NCBI GenBank assembly: GCA_019787685.1
Contig: JAHNUO010000005.1
Location: forward strand, 124,001 to 188,000
Length of the DNA: 64,000 nucleotides
Reading direction: 5' to 3'
From: Chiua virens
Taxonomy: Eukaryota; Basidiomycota; Agaricomycetes; Boletales; Boletaceae
Shown here: piece by piece, positions 1 through 12,200 of the stretch
Position numbering within the stretch: position 1 is the first letter of the stretch
Layout of the letters: every line of letters starts with the position of its first letter
The notes under the pieces: model-generated
Seen by the model: the letters and a program-made list of their open reading frames with translations, nothing else
What the model was told of the DNA's origin: nothing
Database searches by the model: none
Program-made: the position numbers and the translations under genes

Positions 1-987
1 CGGTTCGTAACGAAAAAGAATCTAGTCCCGACAAGTTGAGGAACCGTCCTATAGTATGAATCCCACACTCTTCAACAGTGAGTACTAATACATTCGACCA
101 GCAAGAGGCATTAAGGTACTAACGATGTAACATACGCTACAGAGCGAAAAGGTGACGCAAGGGTAAATACCGATACAAACAGCACAATAAAGTCATGTCT
201 CAAGGTTATGATATCGTTCGTCTTTGCATTTCCCTATCAGTCCCCACAAACGGCCGAAAGGATCTGAAACACCTCGCTTTGTCTCTCCCGAAACGTCTTG
301 ATCCTTGATATGTTCAACGCAAGCGAGTTGATCCTATTAGAGAAAGCGACCGTTCTCCCTTCAACGCTTTCTCTTCTCACACGACATTCCCCATCGTCCG
401 TAGGGCCTCGATCAAAACCCACGCCTTCCTGCAGCATTGTCATTAGCTGGTCGAGTCTGGGAACTGTTGACTCGTCTCCTCTCTGTGCTGCTTCGATGGC
501 TGCCTCCGTGTCCTCCGCTTTGATCTTCTTAGTTTGTTTGCCAATATCGGCAAGTTCGACCATCAACGGTTTTAACGCAGGTGGGCACTCATCGAGTGCC
601 AATTGCAGGCCGGCGCCACCGTCGATTGAGCCATCCGGCTGCATAGCCCTCGTCGCGACCTCAAGAATGGCGAGGGAGACGGACGCGAAATATGCCCGAG
701 GTGGGTCCCATTTGAGGAGCCGACCGAGAGTGGCATTGCCAGCAAGGACGTCCCCAAGAGCGGCATACAGAATCTGTCGAATCCTCTCAAGACCAGGGGA
801 GTTATGCGGGAATAACACCGGTGAGGGTGTTCGCGAAGGGAATGCGGAGGCTGGCAATGCACTGGCAGGCGATGCGCTATATTTGGCCCCGTATTTGGGT
901 CCATATTTAGCATCGGAGCCGGATGAACCGTCATAAGCGGGAGGGGGGACGAAGGAGGTCTTTACTTTGAGAGTGGCGCCGCTGCTG
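1..987. repeat. Duplicated segment, copy 1 (partner 6,026-7,012)
   Basis: This stretch matches 6,026-7,012 almost base for base at a constant offset of 6,025, with scattered substitutions and no obvious indels. The match stops abruptly at 987/7,012: copy 1 continues into unrelated sequence while copy 2 continues into the rest of an open reading frame. Copy 1 starts at the window edge, so its other boundary lies outside. Confidence 0.95.
237..987 (-). pseudogene. 5'-truncated copy of the 419-residue hypothetical protein gene
   Basis: The minus-strand frame is open and matches the C-terminal ~250 residues of the gene at 6,262-7,585 with only a few substitutions (for example D to E twice, and T to A in a GPKYG repeat stretch). 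It is cut off at 987, where the duplicated segment ends, so the first exon and the N-terminal ~170 codons are missing. The stop codon and 3' flank are kept. No function is known for the family. It is best read as a recent duplicate broken at its 5' end; a fused transcript starting upstream is possible but no start signal is visible. Confidence 0.85.
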
Positions 988-2140
988 AAGCCAGTGCATA
1001 TTTATTATCTCTGGAAGACATTCTTTATTTAAGTTATGCTTGACTTGTGGTAGTTGTTGTCGAAGTACTTAGGATGTTATTAGTAGTAGTATGAACGGGA
1101 GCATTCAAAGCAGGACGTCACGGTTACATACCGAAGACGATCGCTCTGATCATGTGAAGGCTCGGACTGGATTTACATCCGATGACGTTACAGTTGAGCG
1201 CTGACCACTGGCGTCCCTGACTGGCAGGTTAACACCAGCTCCGAGTCCAACCCGTGCATCCTTTGCCCACTGTAAAATCGTGCAGATAGGAAGAGGGAGC
1301 TCATCTCTCTGTTAAACTCGCATGGTGAACTGCCAGTCGCCACTGTGTGCGAACTGTTTTGTTCGCAAATTTTCTCCAAGTAAATCCATTCTCTCTGCGA
1401 AGGTGAGTTATTAGTACCACAGTTATAGGACGTACAGGTTTCAGCACGGATTACGATGAATGGAGCCGTGCCCCTGCCAGTGCTTTCCCGGGGGTTGCGG
1501 CCAAGGTTGCGAAAGCAGACAATTATATACAGCATCAAGTTTACGCTACGCCACAATTGACTACCGTTGGGTTGGACTAGAACCTCGATCTTTAACGAGG
1601 ATCCTAGAACGTTGTTCTGGTCAGGCTTGCCAAGGACCTGTCCAATTCTTGGTCATTGTATAGGTAATAAGGCGCTCCGATGTGCTTAGTATCCGAGTCG
1701 AAGTTCGAGACTAGAGCGCTGGCACTACAGCCGCATTGGATCTTGTTCGACGGTGCTGGTGAGTCTTGCAGCTTACAGTGCTGCCGTTATCATAAGGCTA
1801 GTTACTGGACAGGTTATCCCTGCTCTTCGGCGTGAGGAGAAGATTCGTCGACCAATCGACGATGCGTCAACAACGTTTCCAACTCGCCAGTGGCCGCCGA
1901 ATTACAACAATTTGGGGAAGCCATGCAAGGACATGCGTTTGCCACGTGCATGCTGTAGGCATGGTCTGAGCCGCACAATTTCCCCTCCCCTCCCTCTCCT
2001 CTGTCCCCCCAGTTTTGATTCTTTTGAGCCTGATCTCGCTGACACAAATAACAACAGCGGTCATACATGTTCATCCATTATCAAATACTTGGGTGAGTTG
2101 TTCATCTGTAGTCCCTGGATTGCTGATCGAAGTCACTCAC
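988..2140. other. No intact gene; 5' flank of kinase copy A
   Basis: No convincing coding signal is visible. From about 1,690 the sequence weakly resembles the 5' regions of the other kinase copies (compare 12,450-12,620 and 16,780-16,890), so the right part is a diverged kinase 5' flank. Confidence 0.5.
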
Positions 2141-2151
2141 CTGTTTTGCAA

Positions 2152-3330
2152 GCTTCCAAGGTCGCCCACTGGAGGATCTAACAAATCGAATAATTCGAGA
2201 CTCTGAACATCCCATCACTGGCGGTGCATTCGGAAACATATACAAGTGCAGGTACAGAGATGCTTCGGGTTCCTCATCCTTGGTTCGACGTTCTCCTTTC
2301 AAATGTCCACTCTGTTCATTTTTCATTAGGTTGCTGTCAAGATAGAGAGGTACTTCGAATCCGAGAATCACCTCGAGCGACACGAGAAGGTCAAATTTAT
2401 CCCTTATGATTAGATCTTCTATTGATCAAGGATAGCAGATCTTTCGCCGCGAGCTCGGCCTTTTGAGGAGACTAAACCATCAAAACATTGTTCCGTTGCT
2501 CGGTGTGACATCAGGTTTTGGGCCACTACTCGCAGCAGTATCACCCTGGATGATACATGGCACCTTACATGCATACCTGCAGAATAGCGGCCACACTTTG
2601 ACAATGACTGAGAGATTGCATCTGGTAAGTTGTGCGACCACCGCATCAGTGAAGGGTGCTGAGGGTTTTCAGGCGCACTGTATTGGATCTGGAATAGAAT
2701 ATCGTGAGTTCCCTTCGCGCTCCCTGGCTACTCCCTTCTGATTTTGTGGTAGTACACACCAATCGCGTGTTCCATGGAGATTTGCATAGCGTATGACGAT
2801 AACACTTTGTTTTGCCACGTACTCAGCTTTCTCTAGGGCAACGTGTTGATGGACGAAGATCACAATCCTCGAATATGCGATTTTGGCCTGGCGTCGACCA
2901 TCGGAAAGGTGCTGCCTGGCCTGACATACTTGGAACGGTTGTCTAGCTCGAATAATCCAGGTGCAGTCAGATGGGCTGCACCTGAGAGACTCAAGAATTC
3001 CAAACCTCACCCATCAGCAGACATATACTCGCTTGGATGCGTGATGTTCGAGGTATTGGCTCACTCTGGAGACTGGTGTGCAGCGACAACTAATTGCTTC
3101 ACCCTAGCTGTTCTATGGGAGATTCCATGGAAGGAAAAGACGAATTTTGAGGTCATTGCTCTAAAACTCACGGCACACGAACCGCCTCGTTGTCCCAGTC
3201 ATGGAGCAGGTCACAGAAGAACATTGGGCATATATGGTGAGGTGTTGGTTGTCCCCTCGGGAACGGCCAACGGCATGTGAATTGGTAATGGCAGTGCAAA
3301 CGTTTTACTCACGGGGTCCGCATGGCTGCC
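2152..3330 (+). pseudogene. Protein kinase copy A, frameshifted
   Basis: Eight-exon kinase of the family intact at 12,616 and 20,777. Recognisable pieces in order are the Gly-rich loop (ITGGAFGNIYK), VAVK, the N-lobe to hinge exon at 2,443-2,622, the catalytic loop HGDLHSGN across the intron ending near 2,837, DFG, and AAPERL. Introns fall at the same places as in the intact copies. In the last exon a base is missing near 3,118 (TATGGGAG where the others have TATGGAGAG) and the phase returns near 3,200; without the shift a stop follows. The start exon could not be placed. It is closer to relics D and E than to copies B and C. The frameshift pair could be sequence error. Confidence 0.75.
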
Positions 3331-4438
3331 CAAATCGAGTAATCGAATTCCATTTTCTTTTTTTTTTTTTTTGAATTCAGACCGGGTGCTTAACTGCGGA
3401 ATGGCACATTATGTAATGTGTTGTCATTAATGTGCACGAAGGTGACATGACATCATAAGTATTCAGTTTCCCGTTTATCGCCGTTGCCTTAGATTATTCT
3501 TGTTGTATTTATTTACTCGAAGCCTAGTGATTCGCGTCGATTTGCTCCCAGTTTTCACTGGAGTTGAATCGATCAGCCAGTCTTTTTTACCTCTATTGCC
3601 CACGCATAGTCCCAGCAAGATTTGATTGTACTCTCGAGCAAATTGATCATCTGAGGCTTGAGTTGACGAGTTTCATTCACTAACGCATCAGTGGATAACT
3701 ACCTTGCTTTGAGGATTTATAGTGGCATGAAGCCGCCTAGGCTCTAAGTTATTACGATGCGCTGCTATATTTCCTGCACATTGATCGATTCCATGGAGAA
3801 GTTATCACTACCTACTACCTGGAAGAAATTATCCGATATTGTCGCTCAGTTCTAGTCACGGCTCGTCTGTGCGTGAAATTCAAGAACGCTGGTTTCCATA
3901 ATTCATTTAGCACATTCTGAATCGTACAAAACATAGACAGACAGAGGCTACATGACTGTTGAAGGCATCAACCTGTCTGTAGATTCAAGTTGGACAACAA
4001 TTTGCCGTGCGACTAGTTCCGTCCGTCACGTGTCGGGGAATTCGTGGGCCTGACCAACCCACTCAGTCGTACTAAACCTCACGGGAACAGCCAAATGATT
4101 CACCTCAGAGTCACCAATTACTGGATCTCAGGAGGTACGTGGTCTGTACGAATAGCTCCAACTTCAAGTACAGGGCAATGAATCCTGAAGGCCAGCCGTT
4201 CTAATTCTAGCTGTTATCACGGTCACTGGCCACATGACGGTGCACTTTTCAGTGATGACTGATCATACGGGCCGCACCATCATGCCGTGTGTGGACATTT
4301 ATTACGCATTCCACCCTAGCATTATCGTTCTCAGCGCTGCAAGTATGTCTGCAGTTTCCCCTCGTAGTGCATCGGAGTGCAAACTAACGTACTCTCTACA
4401 GCCAACCTCAATCGTGATCGCCATCTGATACCTCCATT
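3331..4438. other. No intact gene; decayed duplicate of the 14.1-14.3 kb coding relic
   Basis: A 15-base T run sits at 3,358-3,372 after the kinase. Around 3,760-3,920 the sequence is a diverged version of 14,150-14,330 (shared words such as GAGAAGTTATCACTAC and TTCAAGAACGC), with in-frame stops. Nothing else is recognised. Confidence 0.5.
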
Positions 4439-5869
4439 ATGTCGACCCGCGTTCCACTTCTCTTTGTACGCAGCGACATACGCTACCATTCACCATCAAG
4501 GGACTGACGTGCCGTCGTACAGGGTACCATGACCTTTGGGTTCGAAGGCAAAAACGGTGTGCGAACGTCTTCGCTGACAGAGTGTCAAGAGATCCTTGAC
4601 ATCTTCTTTAACTATGGACACACCGAGCTTGACACGGCCCGGATATACGCCGAAGGGACTACAGAGCAGGTACGCAACGTCACCGCGTATTGGTATACGT
4701 GCGAACCAACGACTCCCTACTAGGTTTTGTCCCAGCTCAATCTCCAAGAAGCGTCGATCGACACCAAGTAAGCTAGCCCTTTTCAGAGCATGATCGACAT
4801 AACGGCTGATCACGATGTCAAGGGTGTATCCCGTCAAGCCCGGTGATCACGCTCCAGAGAACTTGAGGAAGACATTCTTGACATCTCTTGACAACCTCAA
4901 GCGTGACAAGATCCGTGTGCTGTACTTGCACGCACCCGATCGTAGCGTCTCGTTCGAAGATACCGTGCGTGAAGTCAACAATCTGTACAAAGAAGGCAAG
5001 TTGTGAGTGTCCCTCATTGTGTTGCTCGTATGCTTTGTGATCTGACCATAACGTCTAGCGAGATTTTCGGTCTGAGCAACTTCGCGGCGTGGGAGGTACG
5101 TGGGGGCTCGTTTCTTTCGGGTGCAATATCGTCAAGACTCAACGATCTGGACTGTGGTAGATCGCCGAGGTCGTTGGCATCTGCAAAGCCAACGGGTATG
5201 TACTCCCAAGGATCTACCAAGCGTACGTCATCAACTCGACTGAGGACATTCACTCTTATTGATAACTGATGCTCTCTAGCATGTACAATGCCATCACACG
5301 AGAGATCGAGCCCGAATTGGTACCCTGCTGTCGCAAGTACGGCATCCGACTGGTCGTCTACAACCCTCTCGCGTACGTCCCCCTTTGCACATGCTGCGAT
5401 TGTCTCCCACGTGCTCACGATCGACCCAGGGGTGGTTTCTTTGCTGGAAAAGTCGGCTCCGTCCAAGATCAAGCACCAGAAGGGGGTCGGTTCGATCCCT
5501 CTTCTACCATGGGCAAGATGTACCGCGCGCGTTACCTTCAAGAAGGCTACTTCAAGGCCCTCGAGCGTCTCAAAGATGTCGCCGTAAGTGATGTTTCTGT
5601 CGCACTCGATACGATCCTCATAACCACCGTATCCTGCCAGGACAAGCACAATCTGCGACTGACCGAGATCGCCCTGAGGTGGTGCCAGTACCACTCGATA
5701 CTTGGCGCGAGCGACGGTGTCATTCTTGGTGCGAGCTAGTGCTGCGCAGCTGAAGCAGAACTGCGAGGACTCGGCCAAGGGACCGCTCCCTCAGGAGGTC
5801 GTGGATGTGCTCGACGAAGCGTGTAAGACCGTCAAGGCGCATGGGAGTACACCGTTGTACTGGCGATGA
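4439..5869 (+). CDS. Aldo/keto reductase, AKR7 (aflatoxin aldehyde reductase-like), one apparent frameshift
   Basis: NADPH-dependent aldehyde/ketone reductase of the AKR7 type, expected to be cytosolic. The start is ATG at 4,439 (MSTRVPLLF), spliced at GTACGC/ACAG to GTMTFGFEG. Conserved pieces in order are LDTARIYAEG (catalytic Asp and Tyr), the exon 2-3 junction IDTKVYPVK (catalytic Lys), LYLHAPDRS (catalytic His), FGLSNFAAWE, YNAITREIE, YNPLAGGFFAGK, the cofactor-binding stretch DGVILGASSAAQLKQN, and a C-terminus ending PLYWR. All tetrad residues are present. About nine exons with short introns. Near 5,737 a single extra T makes an in-frame TAG just before SAAQLKQN; deleting it restores the family reading frame to the TGA at 5,867. 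Either a sequence error or a very recent loss. Confidence 0.85.
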
Positions 5870-6025
5870 GCAAACCTGTGGGGATTCTTAGCGATGAATG
5901 CGTGGTTGATGAATAGACGGGGTGTGCTATGTAACTTGTTTAGCACTTTCCCGCGAGAGATTGAATCTGGATTCGGAGGTCTCACTGCAGAGTGGTCAAC
6001 AACTATTTCGCGCTAGGTACCATGT

Positions 6026-7012
6026 CGGTTTGTAACGAAAAAGAATCTAGTCCTGACAAGTTGAGGAACCGTCCTATACTATGAATCCCACACTCTTCAA
6101 CAGTGGGTACTAATACATTCGACCAGCAAGAGGCATTAAGGTACTAACGATGTAACATATGCTACAGAGCGAAAAGGTGACGCAAGGGTAAATACCGATA
6201 CAAACAGCACAATAAAGTCATGTCTCAAGGTTATGATATCGTTCATCTTTGCATTTCCCCATCAGTCCCCACAAACGGCTGAAAGGATCTGAAACACCTC
6301 GCTTTGTCTCTCCCGGAACGTCTTGATCCTTGATATGTTCAACGCAAGCGAGTTGATCCTATTAGAAAAAGCGACCGTTCTCCCTTCAACGCTTTCTCTT
6401 CTCACACGGCATTCCCCATCGTCCGTGGGGCCTCGATCAAAACCCACGCCTTCCTGCAGCATTGTCATTAGCTGGTCGAGTCTGGGAACTGTTGAGTCGT
6501 CTCCTCTCTGTGCTGCTTCGATGGCTGCATCCGTGTCCTCCGCTTTGATTTTCTTAGTTTGTTTGCCGATATCGGCAAGTTCGACCATCAACGGTTTTAA
6601 CGCAGGTGGGCACTCATCGAGTGCCAATTGCAGGCCGGCGCCACCATCGATTGAGCCATCCGGCTGCATAGCCCTCGTCGCGACCTCAAGAATGGCGAGG
6701 GAGACGGACGCGAAATATGCCCGAGGCGGATCCCATTTGAGGAGCCGACCGAGAGTGGCATTGCCAGCAAGGACGTCCCCAAGAGCAGCATACAGAATCT
6801 GTCGAATCCTCTCAAGACCAGGGGAATTATGCGGGAATAACACCGGTGAGGGTGTTCGTGAAGGGAATGCGGAGGCTGGCAATGCACTGGCAGGCGATGC
6901 GCTATATTTGGTCCCGTATTTGGGTCCATATTTAGCATCGGAGCCGGATGAACCGTCATAAGCGGGAGGGGGGACGAAGGAGGTCTTTACTTTGAGAGTG
7001 GCGCCGCTGCTG
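6026..7012. repeat. Duplicated segment, copy 2 (partner 1-987)
   Basis: Second copy of the ~1 kb duplication. It holds the 3' flank and last ~250 codons of the intact hypothetical gene on the minus strand, so it is probably the source copy. Confidence 0.95.
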
Positions 7013-7585
7013 CCCGCATCGAGCGCAGCTTGGAGATCGTTGGCGTATCTGTCTTGGAAAGAGCGTCTCTGTGATATTTCTATCGCGACAGCACGGAGAT
7101 CGGCTGCGATCCCTGAGACTTGGGGATCGTACGGCTCCGTGACTGCTTCAAGGCCACATATGACGCGTGCGAGATCATGCTGATATTCTGGTGCTAAACC
7201 TGAATTTTGGGGCACGGTGGATATCCAAACGCGGAGGAAGCCGAGAAATGCAGGAGGACAATTTGCCTCGGTGAGTTCACGGGGTGGTGCTGTTTTGGAG
7301 CTTCTAGGGAGAGGTACTGAAGGTGGAACGGTGGTAGAGCGCAAGGCAGCAAAGTAGAGACAGAGAGCTGGCCCTGTATATATATGTCACGAGGGTGGAT
7401 CAGATGTGAGAATGGCGTTGGCAGATTTCTCACTGACCGGTGATCATCAGGTCCCCCTCGGCACTCGCGAGCACATCAGACTCGAGGAGTTTCTCAACCT
7501 TTGCATGAGTGAGGGATGACTTGAGGTAGCTGTGGAAACTATCCTGGACGTATTCTTCAGAGAGCTTTTGGTCTTCGTGGTGCAT
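6262..7585 (-). CDS. Hypothetical protein, 419 residues, two exons
   Basis: Exon 1 runs 7,585-7,438 (starting MHHEDQKLSEEY) and exon 2 runs 7,373-6,262; the intron has GTCAGT and TACAG signals and the phases fit (codon split G/GG). A stop lies in frame shortly upstream of the chosen ATG. The protein has a Pro/Ser-rich middle, a short GPKYG/TKYS repeat-like stretch around residues 180-190, and a helical C-terminal half with regularly spaced Leu and charged residues. No known domain was recognised. It is transcribed away from the DUF4112 gene at 7,761 across a 175-base gap that must hold both promoters. A truncated copy sits at 237-987. Confidence 0.7.
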
Positions 7586-7760
7586 GACTGAGTTCGAGAT
7601 GCTGTGAGGATGGTCATTCGTAATGTTGTTACATATTGCTTAGTCATATTGCGTAATTGATGGCTGTGCAAAGTCAGACGTGTTTGTGCAGCTGTGCAAA
7701 TTCACTCATCACAGGCTCCGGCAATGACCCACTTCTTCTCCTTCACCATCAGCTTAGACA

Positions 7761-8518
7761 ATGTCCGCTTACATGCAGAAAGTCGGTCTAAAGCTCTTCA
7801 AGCAGCACTTGGAGAACTACACTCCTCCTGACCCTCTCTATGAGTATTACAATGATGCTAAAGGCAAACAACGTCGCAAAAAGGTAATCATTTCCCAACA
7901 TTGCGCCAATTTCGGCGTTTGATCCTTTTTTTTCCCCAGCGTGATGTCCCACCAGGCATCTCACCTCGCGATGCCAAGATCCTCAAGTCTATCCAGCGTA
8001 GAGCCCATCACCTCGACAAAAGCTTCAGCTTTTGCGGGCTCCGTTTCGGATGGACCTTCATTATCGGCATCATTCCCGGCGCAGGCGATGTGGCGTGTGC
8101 CACGCTCAACTACATCCTCGTGATCCGCAAGGCCCGCCAGGCTGATCTACCACCATGGCTCGTTGGCAGAATGCTGTTCAACAACACCATATCGGCCTTG
8201 GGTGGGGTTATTCCCGTTCTCGGGGATGTCGTTATCGCCGTCTACAAGGCCAATTCCAGGAACGCGATACTCTTGGAAGAGTTCTTACGTGTCAGAGGCG
8301 AAGAGTATCTCAAACTACAGGCGGAAAGAGAGGTCGAGGTCAAGGGTCGGGCCGTCACGAGTGGCGTGTCCCCAAGCGACATGCAGCAGGTCAAGCCGGG
8401 TGCGGGCATGAGCGAGTCCGGGCGAGGCTTTACCTCGTTCATGTCGCAGAGGAAGAAGAACCAGGCACTGGAGGTTAATAGCGACCGGGGTCGATTTATT
8501 GAACACATGGACAGTTGA
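7761..8518 (+). CDS. DUF4112 family protein, 233 residues
   Basis: Two exons, 7,761-7,883 and 7,940-8,518, with a GTAATC...CCCCAG intron; the reading frame is intact. After a charged N-terminus the central part (about residues 55-160) has the DUF4112 features: FGWTFIIGIIPGAGDV, an RKARQADLP stretch, and a second hydrophobic segment ending ANSRN. These two hydrophobic segments are probably membrane-associated. The C-terminal ~70 residues are polar and low in structure. The molecular role of DUF4112 is unknown. The gene is divergent from the 419-residue hypothetical gene. Confidence 0.88.
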
Positions 8519-9293
8519 TTTGATTCATCATTGTTACTGAGTACTGAAGGACTAGGGTTTCCATGGGACGATATCTGGCAGCTTTCTTACTGCCGAGTGG
8601 ACGATGTTTCTGACAGGTATATGGAGATATCATATATGACGCTTGTAGTTTATATCATGAACGGTTCATGTATACGATGTACAAGAGAAATGAGTAGGGG
8701 TGGCCTTTGTATGTACTTGTTGTAGCTGTTTTTTACTTTCATTTTCATTTTCGTTTGCATTTCTGAATTCATCGTCAATTACCTTGCTTGACAAGTTACC
8801 TTGCTTGACAAGGTTTCTATCGCCCCCCATAATTCGTGGGAACAACTCACCACTGAAAAACCTTCCTTTTTTGTCACTTCCTTTTATGTATCACTATTAT
8901 ATAATCTCGTGCGTTCAAGCAAGGTTTCTGCCGCTGCAGGCGGCATTTCCAAGTGTGATAAGTTTGTGAAATTATTACACGTCCGTGTACAAAATTTTGG
9001 CAAAGTCCATACAGTACTGCAAACTGCTATAATCTCTCCGAGTTATGATGGCATGATGCTTCAGGGTAATATTCACATACTTTGGGATCAGAGACAATCG
9101 TTCTGGAGCCTCTCACGAGGCTGAAGCTAACTTCCGGAATAGTAAGTCTAAAAACTCACTGGAGCGCGCATTGGTGCACTACTAACTAGGTCACCTGCCA
9201 GTGCAGTCACAACCAATTGACGTGTCGAAAACTGCATATTACACGCTTGGTCATGTGCTAAATCTCATCCTGATAGTTTTCTCAACACACCCT
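8519..9293. other. No gene seen between DUF4112 gene and the MFS duplication
   Basis: AT-rich in part, with only short chance frames. It holds the 17-base direct repeat listed separately. The left edge of the segmental duplication is at about 9,294. Confidence 0.6.
8779..8812. repeat. 17-base perfect tandem repeat, two units
   Basis: The unit TTACCTTGCTTGACAAG occurs twice head to tail at 8,779-8,795 and 8,796-8,812. Confidence 0.9.
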
Positions 9294-12200
9294 TATCTCC
9301 TGGGAGCGCAATGTGTCAGTGGGCAACCAAGATAGCAGACACAAGTGTTAATCTCATGTGACTGACAAACCTCTGAAGGTCAGGGTCATTCCAACGCCGA
9401 ACTGAAAAGTGCTACAGCACCGATTCACTTTGCGGCGTGTAAGTACAAGGTGTCTTTGTCGTTCCCAAGGGAAGTAAGCAAAGTCCCCTTATCACCTACT
9501 TCTTTTTTTTAGTTTCTCGTGAAACGACGTTTCCGTGTTTCCCGAATACTTAATTACCGTCTCACAACCAACAGCATCCTTATCTCTCTCGTACTCGCGG
9601 TTGTATCTCAACAGGTCTTCAATATGCAAGACATTGATGACACGGCCATTCCTGGCTCTGTTTATCTTGTTGACGTACAGAAGAAGTCGGCAGTGGTCCA
9701 TGTCGTCAAGGACAGCTCCATCGTGCTCAGTCCAACGCCTTCCAACGATGTCAATGACCCTCTCAACTGGTCAGGACGTCGCAAGATGATCCAAATAATT
9801 TGCATTATGATCTGTGCGTCTACTGATACTCGTTTCCAAACTGCATCCTTCGTTACCCCCACTCCTTCATTCCTTCACCGCATGCGTATACCAATGAACT
9901 CTACTCCAGATACGACTGCGGTTGGCATCGGCACGACAGTTGTGTATTCTATCCTTCAGCCCATCACGGACGACACAGGTATACCTCTCTCCACCCTCAA
10001 CGCTGGTACTGGTTACAGTATGTGATTTTTTCGATACCCGTGGTGCACAGTCCGTTGACTCCGGTTCTACACTTTTCTGCGCTCAGTGTTCCTATGTACG
10101 TGCCTGTCTCGAAATAATCATCCACGTGCCACCTTGACCATTCGGTTACAGTCCTTGGGTGGGGGGCGCTTATCAATCAACCCCTTGCGCTGACGTTTGG
10201 AAAGCGAGGGATTTATCTATTATCGATTCTCGGAAATATGGTCCGTTCGAGTCTTGTTCTTGAGACCAGGTGGATGTACATAATATTTTCGCAAAGGCAA
10301 TGTGTCTCTGGATGCCATACATCAAAACGGAGGGTCAGTGGTGAGTTTGTCCCCTCGTGTACCTCTTTTCCAGGGAATGGAAAGATCAACGGGACTGTTT
10401 GTCTTTTTCGATAGGATTGCGAGTAAGATCCTACAAGGTTATCTTTGTACCCCTGTCGAAAGCCTTTGCGAGGTTAGTATTACGGATGTGGTGAGTGTGA
10501 TGTATCGCGAGCACGGCACAAAACTGATGGACACGCAGTTCTTTGCCCACGAGAGAGGGACATATATTGGGATTTACACGCTGTTCCTGTTTGGGTAAGT
10601 GAGGAAGTCGTTATGATGCTTCTTACCATTGACATTGACAATTTAAATGACACACACAAAGATCGAACTACTTCGCGCCTCTGATCGCCGGCGTGAGTAG
10701 GATGTGTTCAACTCAGATTCTGCTTTATGCTTATTATGCAAAAAGTTCATATTTGACGGTCAAGGATGGCACTGGGTCATGTACTGGGCGGCGATCATCA
10801 ACTTTGGGGCACTCATCGTCCTGTTTCTTTTCATGGAAGAGGTTTGAACCTAATTCCATTGTCATGGAAGACCTGTTAGGTACTGAAAATCCCGAGCAGA
10901 CAAATTTTGTTCGAACGAACAGCGAAGCATCCGAGACCACGCATGTCGGTAATGGCGATGACAAGGACGAAAGGAGTTCGTCGACGTCGGTCCCGGGTTC
11001 AGAACTGATCGGCACTCCGAAGACCATGTTACAACGGCTCAAGATATTCAACGAACGATACGCATCGAACAAGATGCTCTTGACGATGACTTACCGTCCG
11101 GTCATCCTCCTTCGGTTTCCCGTGATATTTTGGCGAGTATACGACACGTTGACATTTACGCTGGTTGCTGACTGGCGTACGGTCACGGTGTAGGGCCGGA
11201 TTTCAATATGGGACCTGTCTAGTGTGGTACAACGTGCTCAACGCCACGTGTTCCTTGATCTTCAGCGACCCCCCATACAACTTCCGGGCCAGTTTCGTCG
11301 GGTTGACCTACCTTGGCCCGTTGATCGGCATGTTCCTCGGGTACGTGCGCTTACTCTGTTCCCTCCCCTTCATGCCCGTCTTAGGATACTGTGATTTCTA
11401 GAACACTCTACAGCGGCTGGGCGGGCGACCGCTTTGCCGTCTACTACGCCCGCCGCACACATGGCATCCGAGAACCCGAACACCGTCTCTGGCTCATGGT
11501 CGTCTCACTCCTGCTCTGCCCCGCCTCGCTGATCCTGTGGGGCGTCGGCGCGTCGAGAGGCATACACTGGTCCGGGTTGGTCGTCGGGATGGGTATGATT
11601 TCGTGTTCGACAGGGATTGGGTCCGCGTTATCGATCGGGTACGCGTTGGACTCGTACAAGGATTTGAGTGGGGAGGTGATGATAGCGGTGATCCTCGTGA
11701 GGGTGAGTGTGGCATGCTTGGATATGAAGCTGATGTTGACGCATCATCGCAGAACTCGTTGTCGTTTGCGATCGTGAGTGGACATGGTCGATGATGTTTG
11801 AGCAGCTTGACGTATACGCTTGGACGATAAAACAGGGTTATGGTATCACGCCGTGGCTCGATATGGGGTACCAAAACACGTTTATTTCAGCTGCGTTTGT
11901 CGGACTCGCGATCACGTTGACGTTCTTGATCGTCATCAGGTGGGGGAGAGACTGGCGTGTTGCAAGCAGAAGGTTGTATTGGGCTTATGTCGCGAGCAGT
12001 GGATTCAAGCATTGATATTCTTAGAGCGCGTACGTGGGACTTGTAAAAGAATGTCTCGATCGTGATTTTGACCCGCTTGGAATTTCACGAGATGAATTGT
12101 GGCGATCTAGGTGTAATGAGCCCCCGTGACTTTTCGACGCTTCCTTCTGTCTTGGAACTCCGAGAAGTCCTCGATTCCATCCTTGATGCCATCCTGTTTT

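Noticed and set aside
298..936. Long plus-strand open frame opposite the truncated hypothetical gene (and its twin at 6,323-6,961)
   Set aside because: It is a mirror frame of the better-supported minus-strand protein, which has a matching first exon; the opposite frame has skewed Ser/Arg composition and no splice context.
10693..11193. Separate 166-residue gene inside the MFS region
   Set aside because: It is read-through of transporter introns and exons; splicing gives the conserved transporter sequence instead.
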